NCBI GenBank assembly: GCA_028821515.1
Contig: JAPPGA010000071.1
Span: 1-64,000, forward strand
Length of the DNA: 64,000 bases
Direction of reading: 5' to 3'
Origin: Gammaproteobacteria bacterium
GTDB lineage: Bacteria; Pseudomonadota; Gammaproteobacteria; Pseudomonadales; Azotimanducaceae
Part shown: positions 41,222 through 51,685 of the stretch, piece by piece
How the letters are laid out: every line of letters begins with the position of its first letter
Position numbering within the stretch: position 1 is the stretch's first letter
Translations under genes and position numbers: made by a program
Notes under the pieces: generated by a model
Database searches by the model: none
What the model was told of the DNA's origin: nothing
What the model saw: only the letters and a program-made list of their open reading frames with translations

Positions 41222-43066
41222 GTGTCCGAAAAAGTCAGGTTGACGATGGCCCAGGCGCTGGTGCGCTATCTGCTGGCGCAGCGATCGGTGGTGGATGACC
41301 GCGAGCAGGCGCTGTTTGCCGGCATGTTCGCAATATTCGGACACGGCAATGTGGCAGGACTGGGAGAAGCCCTGGACAAATCCCGGGATTGGCTGCCGGT
41401 GTTTCGCGCCCACAACGAGCAGGCGATGGCGCACGCCGCGATCGCTTATGCGAAAGCGATGCGGCGTCGCAGGATGATGGCTTGCACCACTTCCGTCGGG
41501 CCGGGCGCCACCAACATGGTGACGGCGGCCGCTGTCGCGCACCTCAACCGTTTGCCGGTGCTGCTGCTGCCGGGCGATGCCTTCGCTTCACGGCTGCCGG
41601 ACCCGGTGCTGCAGCAGGTGGAGGACTTTTCCGATCCCACCGTTACCGCCAATGACTGTTTCAAGCCCGTTTCGCGCTACTGGGACCGGATCATGCGGCC
41701 GGAGCAACTGCTGCAAAGCCTGCCGCAGGCGATATCGGTACTGACTGACCCCGTAGACTGCGGTCCGGTGACGCTTGCCCTGCCGCAGGATGTCCAGGCG
41801 GAGGCTTACGACTATCCCGTATCTTTTTTTGAGCCATCGTTGCACCGGCCGGTTCGGCAGCCACCGGATGACCAGCAATTGCAGGTTGCCGTCGGGCTGA
41901 TCGCCGCGGCAGAGCGGCCGCTCATCGTTGCCGGCGGAGGCGTTCACTATTCGATGGCTTGTGCGGATCTCGGCAATTTCGCCGAACGATTGCGTATTCC
42001 CGTTGCCGAAACCCAGGCGGGCAAGGGCGCCCTGCCGTGGGACCACCCCTGCAACGTCGGTGCGATGGGCGTGACCGGGTCGGCAGCGGCGAACAGCCTC
42101 GCCGCCGAGGCTGATCTCATCATTGCCGTCGGCACGCGCCTGCAGGACTTCACCACGGGGTCGGGGCTCCTGATCGGCGGCCCGGACTGCAACCTGCTCA
42201 GCATCAACGTCGCGCGCCACGACCTGGCCAAGCGGTCGGCGGTATCGTTGCAGTCGGACGCGCGCTGCGCCCTGGAACTGCTCGACCAGCGGTTGGACAG
42301 CACGAATCTTGCGCCCGATTGGGCTGAACGGACCCAGCGTCTTCGCAATGAATGGAGCCGCGCCGTAACCGATGCGGTGACGAAACAGGCGGGCAATCTG
42401 CCGTCGGATGCCAACGTTCTCGGTGTCGTCAACCAGGCGTTCGAAGAAAGCGCCGTGGTCGTCTGCGCCGCGGGCGGCCTTCCCGGTGAGCTGCACAAGC
42501 TCTGGCGGGCCAGCGATCAGCACGCCTACCACGTCGAATACGGATATTCCTGCATGGGCTACGAGATTGCCGGCGGACTGGGCGTGAAGCTGGCCAGGCC
42601 GGAACGGGACGTGGTCGTCCTGGTCGGCGACGGCAGTTACCTGATGCTGAACTCGGAAATCGCCACGTCGGTCGCTCTCGGCCGGAAACTGATTGTCGTG
42701 TTGCTCGACAACGGCGGATTTGGCTGTATCAACCGATTGCAAGCATCCTGCGGTACCGATGGTTACAACAACCTTCTCGACAGCAGCTATGCGACCCTGG
42801 ACGCGGCTCCGTCAATCGACTTCGCGGCCCACGCCCGCTCGCTCGGAGCACGGGCGGAAAAAGTCGACGGTATCGACTCCCTGGGCTCGGCGCTCCAGCG
42901 CGCTCGCGATGCGGAACGCACCTATGTCGTCGTGATCGACACCGACCCGACAGCGTCCACCGCGGCGGGAGGCGCCTGGTGGGACGTGCCCGTCGCAGAG
43001 GTCTCGGACAGCGTCTCGGTGGGCGCGGCTTTCGAGGACTATCGGCGGAAACTGGGCGAGCGTTGA
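41222..43066 (+). CDS. iolD: 3D-(3,5/4)-trihydroxycyclohexane-1,2-dione acylhydrolase (ThDP-dependent)
   Basis: 614 residues. The ThDP-activating Glu66 is in FRAHNEQAMAHAA, the start KVRLTMAQALVRYL and FGHGNVAGLGEAL are IolD-specific, and the ThDP/Mg motif runs from VLVGDGSYLMLNSEIA to VLLDNGGFG. Opens the inositol-derived ring to 5-deoxy-glucuronate. GTG start at 41222 gives the family N-terminus. 110 bases separate it from iolB; iolE follows at once. Confidence 0.95.
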   Translation: MSEKVRLTMAQALVRYLLAQRSVVDDREQALFAGMFAIFGHGNVAGLGEALDKSRDWLPVFRAHNEQAMAHAAIAYAKAMRRRRMMACTTSVGPGATNMVTAAAVAHLNRLPVLLLPGDAFASRLPDPVLQQVEDFSDPTVTANDCFKPVSRYWDRIMRPEQLLQSLPQAISVLTDPVDCGPVTLALPQDVQAEAYDYPVSFFEPSLHRPVRQPPDDQQLQVAVGLIAAAERPLIVAGGGVHYSMACADLGNFAERLRIPVAETQAGKGALPWDHPCNVGAMGVTGSAAANSLAAEADLIIAVGTRLQDFTTGSGLLIGGPDCNLLSINVARHDLAKRSAVSLQSDARCALELLDQRLDSTNLAPDWAERTQRLRNEWSRAVTDAVTKQAGNLPSDANVLGVVNQAFEESAVVVCAAGGLPGELHKLWRASDQHAYHVEYGYSCMGYEIAGGLGVKLARPERDVVVLVGDGSYLMLNSEIATSVALGRKLIVVLLDNGGFGCINRLQASCGTDGYNNLLDSSYATLDAAPSIDFAAHARSLGARAEKVDGIDSLGSALQRARDAERTYVVVIDTDPTASTAAGGAWWDVPVAEVSDSVSVGAAFEDYRRKLGER

Positions 43067-43074
43067 AGCATTCG

Positions 43075-43956
43075 ATGAACGTCTCCATCGGCGTCAACCC
43101 GATTATGTGGAGTAACGACGACCTGCCCCATCTCGGTGCCGAGATCAGCCTTGAAACCTGTCTGGCCGACGCAGCCGCCGCCGGCTATGCGGGAATCGAA
43201 CTCGGCCGCAAGTTTCCCCGCGATCCCGAGCGACTTGCGCCGCTGCTGGAAAGCCATGGGCTGTCGCTCATATCTGGTTGGTATGGCGCTCATCTGCTTC
43301 TGCGCGATGCCCGGGAAGAAGCAGCCGAACTCCAAGGCCACCTCGACCTTCTGAAACGCATGGGTTCAACGGTGCTGGTGTTTGCCGAAGTCACGTCGTG
43401 TATACACGCCGACGCCGCCATCCGCCTATCGCGCCGGCCAAGGATGAAACGGTCGGAATGGGCGTTATTTGCCGACAGGGTGGGTGAACTTGCCAGGATG
43501 ACTGCGGATCAGGGTGTGAAACTGGCTTATCACCATCATGTGGGCACGGTGGTGCAATCCGCTGCGGACATCGACAGGCTGCTGGAAACCACGCCGGACG
43601 ACTTGTGGCTGCTGCTGGACACTGGGCATGCGCTCTATGCGGGCGCCGACCCGGTGGCCGTTGCGCAAGCCTACGGCGGCCGAATCGCCCACGTACACTG
43701 CAAGGACGTACGTCGAACCATCCTGGATCGCTGCCTGAACAACGACAGCAGCTTTCCGGCGGCCGTACTCGACGGTGTCTTCACGGTGCCAGGGGACGGT
43801 TGTGTGGACTTTAAGGCCGTACTGTCGGTTTTGCGCCGAGCGGCCTACGAAGGCTGGCTGGTTGTCGAAGCGGAACAGGACCCGAGCGTGGCGCCACCCG
43901 CCCGGTACGCGAATTTGGGTTACGAAAACCTGCAACGCATCATTGGGTCGCTATAG
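43075..43956 (+). CDS. iolE: Myo-inosose-2 dehydratase
   Basis: 293 residues with xylose-isomerase-like TIM-barrel features: VSIGVNPIMWSNDDLPHLG at the start (IolE-specific), AGIELGRKFP, LAYHHHVGTVVQSAADIDRL, LLLDTGHALYAG, IAHVHCKDVR and VPGDGCVDFKAVL. Dehydrates 2-keto-myo-inositol to the IolD substrate. ATG at 43075 is used; a TTG at 43063 overlapping the iolD stop would add four residues. Last recognised gene of the cluster; iolC, iolJ and iolA are not here. Confidence 0.93.
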   Translation: MNVSIGVNPIMWSNDDLPHLGAEISLETCLADAAAAGYAGIELGRKFPRDPERLAPLLESHGLSLISGWYGAHLLLRDAREEAAELQGHLDLLKRMGSTVLVFAEVTSCIHADAAIRLSRRPRMKRSEWALFADRVGELARMTADQGVKLAYHHHVGTVVQSAADIDRLLETTPDDLWLLLDTGHALYAGADPVAVAQAYGGRIAHVHCKDVRRTILDRCLNNDSSFPAAVLDGVFTVPGDGCVDFKAVLSVLRRAAYEGWLVVEAEQDPSVAPPARYANLGYENLQRIIGSL

Positions 43957-43994
43957 GAGCCCTCAGCCGGGGAAATGTTCCCCCGACCGCTGAC
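43957..43994 (+). repeat. Half-copy of the palindromic element, possible terminator hairpin after iolE
   Basis: GAGCCCTCAGCCGGGGA is shared with the full element, followed by a different loop so that CAGCCGGGG pairs with CCCCCGACCGCTG imperfectly. It directly follows the iolE stop and could end the transcript, although there is no T-tract. Confidence 0.45.
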
Positions 43995-44507
43995 AAGGGA
44001 AGACGCGGTTAGCGTCCCAGAGGTTCCGCTGGCTAAAGGAACAGCGCGAGATCAGTGCTGGCGCCGTCCGCGAGGACGAAACTGGGTGCGAATAGGATGA
44101 ACGGAGTAGTGACCCGCGATTTTTTGCTCAGCACCGACCGCAAACATCGGTCGAATGCGAGTCGTTTTCTTACACCACACCGCCGACGCTTGCTCCCCCG
44201 CCCGCGCTCGTACGTGACGCGCCATCGTGTGGTAGGGCGCGCCACTCGACGGAGGACTTAATCAGGGCCTTTCTGGATGACAACGCCATGCAAGAATCAC
44301 ATCAGTGTATCTATGCCCGCAAAGCAGATCCGGCCGTTTGCCGTGCCAATGCGAGCCATGACCTTGCGCTATGGGACGTGCTCTACTACGGTCAGTCCAC
44401 ATGATCTGGCTCACCGTGCGCGACACTCGTAACGACCCCAACCGCTCGCTAACCGCACCCAAGCATCACTCCAACAGCCAGCTTCCAAGCTGCAGACATC
44501 GGACCCC
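43995..44507. other. Gene-free stretch at the left edge of the 44-60 kb block
   Basis: About 510 bases without a convincing gene. Small frames on both strands have no ribosome binding site or family resemblance. No tRNA end, integrase or direct repeat shared with the right edge (59.7-60.09 kb) was found by eye. A promoter for the following operon should lie here. Confidence 0.45.
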
Positions 44508-46841
44508 GTGATCCGACGCTGGCTTCAAGCAATCTTCGACTGGTTCGGTATTCGCCGACCAGCTCGCCGCCACGTCGACCCCAACATGACCAGCCGCCCT
44601 GACCCCGCACAGGGCAGCAATAGCAGTCCGCAGCCCACCGATACACAAAGCGAAACGCCACAAGAATCCGACACCGAGATGTCGGAACCCGATCCACCGC
44701 CGTCCACGCCAAACGTCCCCATCCGCCACGTAGAGGTCGGGCCATCACCCAAGCCGCCTTCCGCAGACAACCAACCCAGTGTTCCGCGGACCGAGGCGTC
44801 CGAAGGCACAGACGACACTCCCGCCGACTCTGTTGCCGAATCAGATTCAGCCACGGACGCCGACGCTGTTCCTGCACGAGACCCCGATACGATCGATCCG
44901 ACGGATCCCCCTCCCCCGATCATGCCTACGGACCCCTCCGACGCGACCGATCCCGAGCCGCAAGAATCCAAAGGCACCGACCACAACCCAGCCTCGGTAT
45001 CAACCAAGCCGCCCATCGATGCTCCGGGGCGGCGAACCGTCGCTAGGCAACCCCGTGCTTCGCCTACGCGCTCACGGCGTACACCGCGCCCCGAACTCAT
45101 TTGCCGGCGAAACGCAGCGTCTTCAACGTGGCAAGTCCTAGTGGCGGCCGAAGACGGACTCAGGTCCGTTCTTCGACACGACCTCCCCCTCACTATTGAA
45201 CGCGGAGAGTGTCGCCTTGACTCCTTCGCCGGTGCCTTATCCGTTTCCTCCGGAGACGCCGAGCCCTTCGAACTGTCGCTGCTAGGCAACTCACCCGTCG
45301 CCATCTTCAAACTTGGTGCCAACTGGCGTGGCGATGGCCGCAAGGTCGAGCGGGTCACAAGCGGCCACTACATCGTCATCGCCCCCCATGGCTTCACTCA
45401 AACAGGGCATGTCCCCCACGAGAACGAGCCCTGCGACGACGATCGATACTCGGCGTTCTACCTCCATAGCGGGCAACACGACGATGCGACAGAACCTCTC
45501 GGATTCCTCGAGCACCGACTCGCTAAGGCAACGCGTCGTTTCCAACTCCTTGGTAAGTCACTTTTCGACTGCTCCAACATGGGCCCACTGTTCGTCGACG
45601 CCGTTCCGGAACTGCACACCGGGTCGAACATTGTTTGGGCGCGTGTCGGCGAAGAACGCGAAGGGGGTTGGAGAGGCGCCAACTTCAAGCCGCAGGAGAC
45701 AACGCTCGGTTCTTTAGTGGACGGACGTCAAGGTCGATTTTACGTACGTGTCTACGACTCATCGAAGCTGGTCGACAGTGGAGAGTTTCGCTATGTTCGC
45801 GACCTTCGCGACATCCGAATCAACGATGAACCGTTCACACCAACGCAGGTCATCTTGCCCGGCCCGCATGGACACGCCGCCACCACCGTTTCACTCGTCG
45901 GACAACCCGGCGTAGAGCTACAGCCTCGACTCGCGGACAGCGCGGTACACGCAACCGCCAATCGCGACACCATACTCGTCGAGCCCCATCCTGACGCCGA
46001 CCGCGTGGCTTGCCTGCTTCCGCTCAAGCGTGCATCTATCGAAGTCGTCCTGGATCTGCCACGCGTTTGGTGGCGACTGGAAATGGAGGACGAAACACCA
46101 ACCGATTGGCAGGCTACACCGTGCGCCCTCACGCGCCATCGCTTCCGTCAGCTTGCGATGTCCAACGCTTCCATTTGCCTGAGACTTCCCACTCGCACTA
46201 GAAGCATCCGAGTAGGGCTCGATGAAGAGATCGACCGCACGTACCGAAAGCGCTCTCCTGAGGACTTCGTAACGATTCCCCTGATCGATTTCAATGACTA
46301 CGAGCAACTCGATGGCCAGCCGCATGACCAACTAACGATGAACGCTAGACTCGGTGATGCAGTGATTGCGTTCCTCATTGTGACGGCGGACCCTTTGCCT
46401 GAGATACTGAGTTTCGAATGCGTCCCGCTGGAACTCTTTCTCGGTCAGCCGGCGACACTCCGCTGGACCACGCGTAACGCTAACAACAACGGCGTCGTTA
46501 TCGAGCCCGATATCGGACGGGTTGACACCGAAGGCGCCAGCACCGTTTCACCCCGCCACACAACCAAATACACACTGCGCCTCAACGTGACCGGCGGGCG
46601 AGACGTCTCGTCCAGCACTACCTTGGTCGTTCTCCCGCGAGTCGATCCGGGCCAACCTGGCCCGACCGTCAAGTGTTTCCGTGGTTGGCGACCCGGAAAG
46701 GGATTCAGCCAGGGCGAACTACGGCTCGCCGGTTTGGATTCGGCCCACGCTGCCATACACGGTCTGAGGATCGACAAGCGACGCCGAACGACTCATCGGC
46801 AGAACGCCAAGATCATCCAGGAGCTAATCGATGCCCAATGA
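44508..46841 (+). CDS. Large protein with disordered N-terminus and C-terminal Ig-like domain, partner of the helicase (777 aa)
   Basis: Residues 1-200 are low-complexity Pro/Ser/Thr/Asp (QPTDTQSETPQESDTEMSEP and similar), broken by short basic runs. About 200-560 is beta-rich with unrecognised repeats (GALSVSSGDAEPFELSLLG, GRFYVRVYDSSKLVDSGEF). About 650-740 is an Ig-like domain (PEILSFECVPLELFLGQPAT, LRWTTRNANN, TVSPRHTTKYTLRLNV). No signal peptide or helix is seen, so it is cytoplasmic. The GTG start at 44508 is uncertain; ATG at 44586 is possible. Overlaps the helicase by 11 bases, so the two act together. Function unknown; an adaptor or phage sensor is only a guess. Confidence 0.75.
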   Translation: MIRRWLQAIFDWFGIRRPARRHVDPNMTSRPDPAQGSNSSPQPTDTQSETPQESDTEMSEPDPPPSTPNVPIRHVEVGPSPKPPSADNQPSVPRTEASEGTDDTPADSVAESDSATDADAVPARDPDTIDPTDPPPPIMPTDPSDATDPEPQESKGTDHNPASVSTKPPIDAPGRRTVARQPRASPTRSRRTPRPELICRRNAASSTWQVLVAAEDGLRSVLRHDLPLTIERGECRLDSFAGALSVSSGDAEPFELSLLGNSPVAIFKLGANWRGDGRKVERVTSGHYIVIAPHGFTQTGHVPHENEPCDDDRYSAFYLHSGQHDDATEPLGFLEHRLAKATRRFQLLGKSLFDCSNMGPLFVDAVPELHTGSNIVWARVGEEREGGWRGANFKPQETTLGSLVDGRQGRFYVRVYDSSKLVDSGEFRYVRDLRDIRINDEPFTPTQVILPGPHGHAATTVSLVGQPGVELQPRLADSAVHATANRDTILVEPHPDADRVACLLPLKRASIEVVLDLPRVWWRLEMEDETPTDWQATPCALTRHRFRQLAMSNASICLRLPTRTRSIRVGLDEEIDRTYRKRSPEDFVTIPLIDFNDYEQLDGQPHDQLTMNARLGDAVIAFLIVTADPLPEILSFECVPLELFLGQPATLRWTTRNANNNGVVIEPDIGRVDTEGASTVSPRHTTKYTLRLNVTGGRDVSSSTTLVVLPRVDPGQPGPTVKCFRGWRPGKGFSQGELRLAGLDSAHAAIHGLRIDKRRRTTHRQNAKIIQELIDAQ

Positions 46842-49800
46842 CTCTGTACGGGATTGGCCCGAGCGGATTCGACAACGCTACGAAAACTACCTGAGGACGT
46901 CTTTCTACTTCATGGACCCACGCCTTCGGGCGTCCTTTCGGGATGCGCTGCGGAGCGAGGAGGCGCTACTCACCGGCCCCTTCCCCGAGGAGGGCCACGG
47001 CTTCAGGACAAGCCAAGATGCCCGCACGATCGCGGATGAGTGCTTTCCTAGCCAAGGCCGAGAACTACACCCCGCGCTGCTCTCGAAGGCGCTCTACGTG
47101 CACCAGGAACGCGCCATCCGCACGACCCACATCAGCGGAAACAACATCGTCGTCGCAACCGGTACGGCGAGTGGCAAAACAGAGAGTTTCCTCTACCCCA
47201 TCCTGTTCGAGCTGTACCAGCAATACCTTGATGGCCGTCTCGACGAACCCGGCGTCCGCGCCCTTATCCTCTACCCAATGAACGCGTTAGCGAACGATCA
47301 GCGAGAGCGCCTCGGCGAAATCTGCAATGACTTGCGTCACGCTGAATCTAATTCGCGCCGACGTTTGGGCAATACATCGGGCAGACCCCGGAGAATTCGC
47401 GAGACTCCTTTCGCAATGCCGCCGCTCGACTCGAAGAACGACTTGGCCCCTCCGAACTTGTGCTCCGCGAGGAGATGCGGCAGACGCCGCCGCACATTCT
47501 CCTCACAAACTACTCAATGCTTGAATACCTCCTAATCCGGCCGGACGATAGCCCCTTGTTCGACGAGGGACGCGGCGCTCGTTGGCAGTTCATCGTCCTT
47601 GATGAGGCACACCAGTACCGTGGCGCAAAGGGCATGGAGATGGGCATGCTCATACGGCGACTCAAGCAGCGACTTCGTGACGGCGGCAGGCGATCACCCT
47701 TCCGATGCATTGCGACCAGCGCCACCATTGCTTCTGGTACAGGCCAAACCGAACGCTACGCGGTCGCCCAATTCGCGGAAGAGCTGTTCGGCGAGCCGTT
47801 TACCCATTCTGACGTGATTTTTTCGAAGCTCGAGCCGACCCCGCCAAGCGCTCCACGTCGCTATCATGCCTTCCTTCGCGCCCTAGAAGGAGCCTTTCTC
47901 GTCCACAGGGACGGCGAAGACCACGTCGTCCTCAATCGAAAAAGCGAGGGCGAGCATGTGCAACCGCTGGAGATCGCGCTGTGTCGCGAATGCGGTCAAC
48001 ACTACTACGTCGGACTAGAACGCGGCGGGAGGTTGTTGGAGGCGATCCGCGATCCTAGCCATCCGGGTTTCGGTGTCAGCTACTACCTACCAGCCGACGA
48101 CGGCGATAGCTGGCTCTGCCGGCGATGTGGATCGCTCTCTGAGATGACGCCAGAGTGCGACTGCAATGCGACCGTCCGGGTCAAACATTGTGAGTCTCAT
48201 CCCGAACATCGTGATCAACTTAAACAATGCGAGAGCTGCGGCTACCAGCGTGGCGGAATCGGCGACCCTGTTCAGGAAATTGTCCACGGTTCCGACGGTC
48301 CCAACGCCGTCATTGCAACCGCGTTGCACGAATTACTTCCAGAAGACCGGCGCAAGGTCCTAGCGTTCGCTGACAGCCGCCAAGAAGCGGCATTCTTCGC
48401 ATGGTATGCCGAGGATTCCTATGCCAAAGTCCGCGATCGAAATCTCATTCTACGGGCCATCGAAGCGGAGAGAGTGGACCCCCAAGGTCTATCTCTCGAT
48501 GATCTTCAAAGTCGCCTGCTTACCCAATGGGCCGAAGCGGGTTTGTTTGGCTCCGCAGACACCATTGAGCACAAAAGACGACAGGTTCTCATCTCGATCT
48601 TGCGCGAGGTCCTCACGGACGAGAGGCGACTGTCGCTGACCGGAGTCGGCGCCGCCAAGTGGACCGTCTCCCTGCCCGAGTCCCTCGCGATCCCCGATGT
48701 CCTACATCAGCCGCCCTGGAGCTTCACAAAAGACGAGGCTCGCCGATTCATTGCCTACGTTCTGGACGAACTACGGCCGCGCCGCGCCGTCAATCTGCCT
48801 TCCGGCACCGGTACGCCCGCTTGGACCGAGGTGTCGCCATGGCCCCAAACCGCTTGCGGCGTCGGGGCGCCGGGCAAGCGTGCCCATGTGTTTGAGTGGG
48901 GTGGACCCCAGTCTTCGATTGTCAGCCACTTTCTCCGACGCGTCTTGGCCCCATCCCAAGTGACTGGCGTTGCCGCTCGCGAGGCATCAACCGCTCTGAT
49001 GAAAGCAATTTGGCATGCCCTGCGAAGCGTTTCCGGCGAGCCGGTCCTCGCCCGCGGAAACGTCAACGGTACGTTCAGGCTGAATCCGCGTTGGCTGCGT
49101 GTCAGCCTAACGGGACCAGAGGACGCTTGGGAGTGTGACACCTGCGCAACCTTGACAATCCACAACATCCGCGACATCTGCCCGCGTCACCGATGCCCCG
49201 GAAACCTGGTTGTTGCCAACCAAGAACGGTTGGCCGAGAACCACTACCGTATCCTCTACGAAAACGTCAACTTGCCACCCGTCTTGAAGGCCGAAGAGCA
49301 CACTGCCCAGATCGACAGCGATGAAGCCCGGCAACGCCAAGATCGGTTCAAGCATGGAGGCGTCCATCTACTCAGTTCCTCCACTACCTTCGAGGTGGGC
49401 GTCGATCTCGGCGATCTAGACGTTGTCTTCCTTCGAAACGTCCCACCAGAACCCTTCAACTACACTCAACGCGTCGGAAGAGCGGGGCGCCGAGAAGAAA
49501 CTCCGGGGCTGGCCCTCACGTACTGTCGCCGCAATCCACACGACCTGTACCATTACGAAAACCCGGTCGATCGCGTCCTCAGCGGCGAGGTGCATCCTCC
49601 GCGTCTGCGCATGACCAACCAAAAAATCATCCTCCGCCACATGGCCGCTACCGCCATGTCGGCCTTCTTTCGCCAAAACAGAGCGCGATTCGACAATGTG
49701 GAGACGTACGTAAGCGATTGGAGCGACCCTTCCGCTGCCGATGACCTGAGAGACTATTGCAGAGTCGACCGCCACTTAGGTCGCTCACTACGAGACATCG

Positions 49801-51035
49801 TCCCCACTGACATGCATGAAGCAACCGGCCTCGTCAACGACGCGTGGATCGACACCATCGCAGGACCCGATAGCCGTCTAGGCCGGGTAGAAGCGGAAGT
49901 CTGCGCCGACTTTCGCGCGATGGCAGGGCTGCGAAAGCGATATTTCGACGAAGGCAAGGACTACCTCGTCGCGCGGATTGGCCGACGTACACGCACAATC
50001 GCACAAGAACGTACGCTCACGTTTCTCTCTCGCAAAGCCGTCATACCGAAATATGGATTTCCCGTAGACGTCGTGGAACTCGATACCCGTAGCGCAGACG
50101 GCAACCCTACGGGCGTTTCTCTTCAAAGAGATTTGTCACAGGCCATCGCGGAGTACGCACCCGGCGGCAAGGTCGTTGCCAACAAACTAGAGTGGGAGTC
50201 GTGCGGGATTAAATCGGTTCCAGGAAAAGCATGGCCCGTCCGCCATTATCAGTACGACGATCAGCACAACTTCATGCAGTGGAACGAAGACGATCCTTCC
50301 ACGCCTAGGTCCGCCAGACGTAAGTACCTCGTACCCGAGTTCGGTTTCGTCACACCGCTCTTCAAGCAACCCAAAGAACCCCATGGCCGCGCGCGTCGGC
50401 TCTACACGACTCGCCCATTCTTCGAAGGCTTCGATACAGATGCCGAACCCGAATCCAAATTGATTCGAGGCGTTCATGTCACCAAAGCGCTTCCGGGTAC
50501 GCTGGTCGTCCTTTGCGAAGGTAAGGAGCAAAACGGCTTTCAAATCTGCCGCTCGTGCGGTGCGCACATGGCAGAACCCAAGGGCGAGCATAGATCTCCC
50601 AACGACTCAGTCTGTAGGGGAATGCTTGAACGCTTCTCTCTAGGACATGAACTCGTAACGGACGTTGTTCGTCTACAGTTCCCCGAGATGCGAGACCAGT
50701 GGGACGCGTACTCCCTCGGGTACGCGGTTTTGCTCGGTGCGGCCGAAGTACTGAACGTACCCGATACCGACCTCAACGTCACGATTACCGGAGGTGCCAA
50801 GCAGGGCGAGACTGCGATCGTCCTATACGACAATGTGCCCGGCGGTGCCGGCTTGGTTGCCCAGCTAGAACGCGAAACTACTTTTGGTGCGATGCTTGAT
50901 AGTGCGCGCCTGCGGGTCAGAGGAGGATGTGGTTGTGACTCTAGCTGCTACGGCTGTCTGCGAAGCTACAGAAACCAATTCGCCCATCCGTATCTCACAC
51001 GTGTGCGTGCGCTAGAGATCTTGAATAACACCTGA
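46831..51035 (+). pseudogene. Giant DEAD/DEAH-box helicase with C-terminal DUF1998-like Cys motif, broken by one frameshift
   Basis: The first 174 codons hold the Q-region and Walker A TGTASGKTES (residues 110-119). After LRHAESN a one-base loss around 47352 shifts the frame; adding a T restores FAPTFGQYIGQTPEN and RLEERLGPSELVLREE, continuing to IVLDEAHQYRG (DEAH box), IATSATIAS (SAT), FEVGVDLGDLDVV and QRVGRAGRREE (motif VI) and a C-terminal CGCDSSCYGCLRSYRNQ as in DUF1998/MrfA-type helicases. A zinc-like CRECGQHYYVG and CRRCGSL lie in between. About 1,400 residues if repaired. Such helicases occur in defence and repair loci (compare MrfA, DISARM DrmA/B). As written only the 1,191-residue 3' part is one open frame. 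Confidence 0.82.
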
Positions 51036-51685
51036 ATCCAGCTCAACTGAGATCGTGGTCAGGACCGGATCACGTGACGTCGCGTTCCGCTCCAACGCAT
51101 TTACGGCAAAGAATGCGACTGAGGCAACAAGTCCTTTGGCCCCTTGTCGCGCCTTTCGCACAGGACGACAGCTGGCAACCAACTCCGCTTTGCCGCTTTG
51201 GCCTTCTCAGGTGCCTTAACCGATCTACTGATTCCACCGGTCTGAAATTACCGGTCGCCGGGCCCGGACGGGCGTGCGTTCTAGGCACCGGACGCGGGCG
51301 CCTACCTCCTGGCGTCCGCGTCCGCCCCATACGGCATGAGAACGCGCAGCCGATCAAGAAGCCGTTCGTCCCGATTGCCCGTGCCACATAGCAATCCGCA
51401 CGACGAAACCCGGACAGCGTGACGAGACCCAAACGAGCGGATTCGTAGGCTCCATGCCGTTGCCGCCCGCCGGGGTGTCGCCCGTTCGGGAATCGTCCGT
51501 TTCCGGTACACGGGATGCCAACCTGAAGCAACGCCTATGGCGATAGGCGTTTGATGCAACCCCTGTACGTTGCGCATGACTGACAGCTTGTCCGGCCGGA
51601 CCAAAATCAGGTCTCAGGCAAGCCGACGGAGTGCGCCAGGCCGATTAGAGATTGCGCCTTCGGACAGCTGTCTCTGACTAACTGC
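51036..51685. other. Gene-free stretch with a hairpin between helicase and CoiA-like gene
   Basis: Convergent 650-base region. Frames here (for example 51070-51531 minus) have no family resemblance. A perfect 8-bp hairpin AACGCCTA-tggcga-TAGGCGTT occurs at 51530-51551, and GC-rich palindromes lie near 51260-51300. They could be terminators of either flanking operon; no T-tract is present. Confidence 0.4.

Noticed and set aside
44055-44261. Plus-strand frame of 68 codons near the left edge of the block
   Set aside because: Arg-rich product without domain, ribosome binding site or neighbours.
51070-51604. Frames in the helicase/CoiA-like gap
   Set aside because: Short overlapping frames on both strands without start signals or family resemblance.
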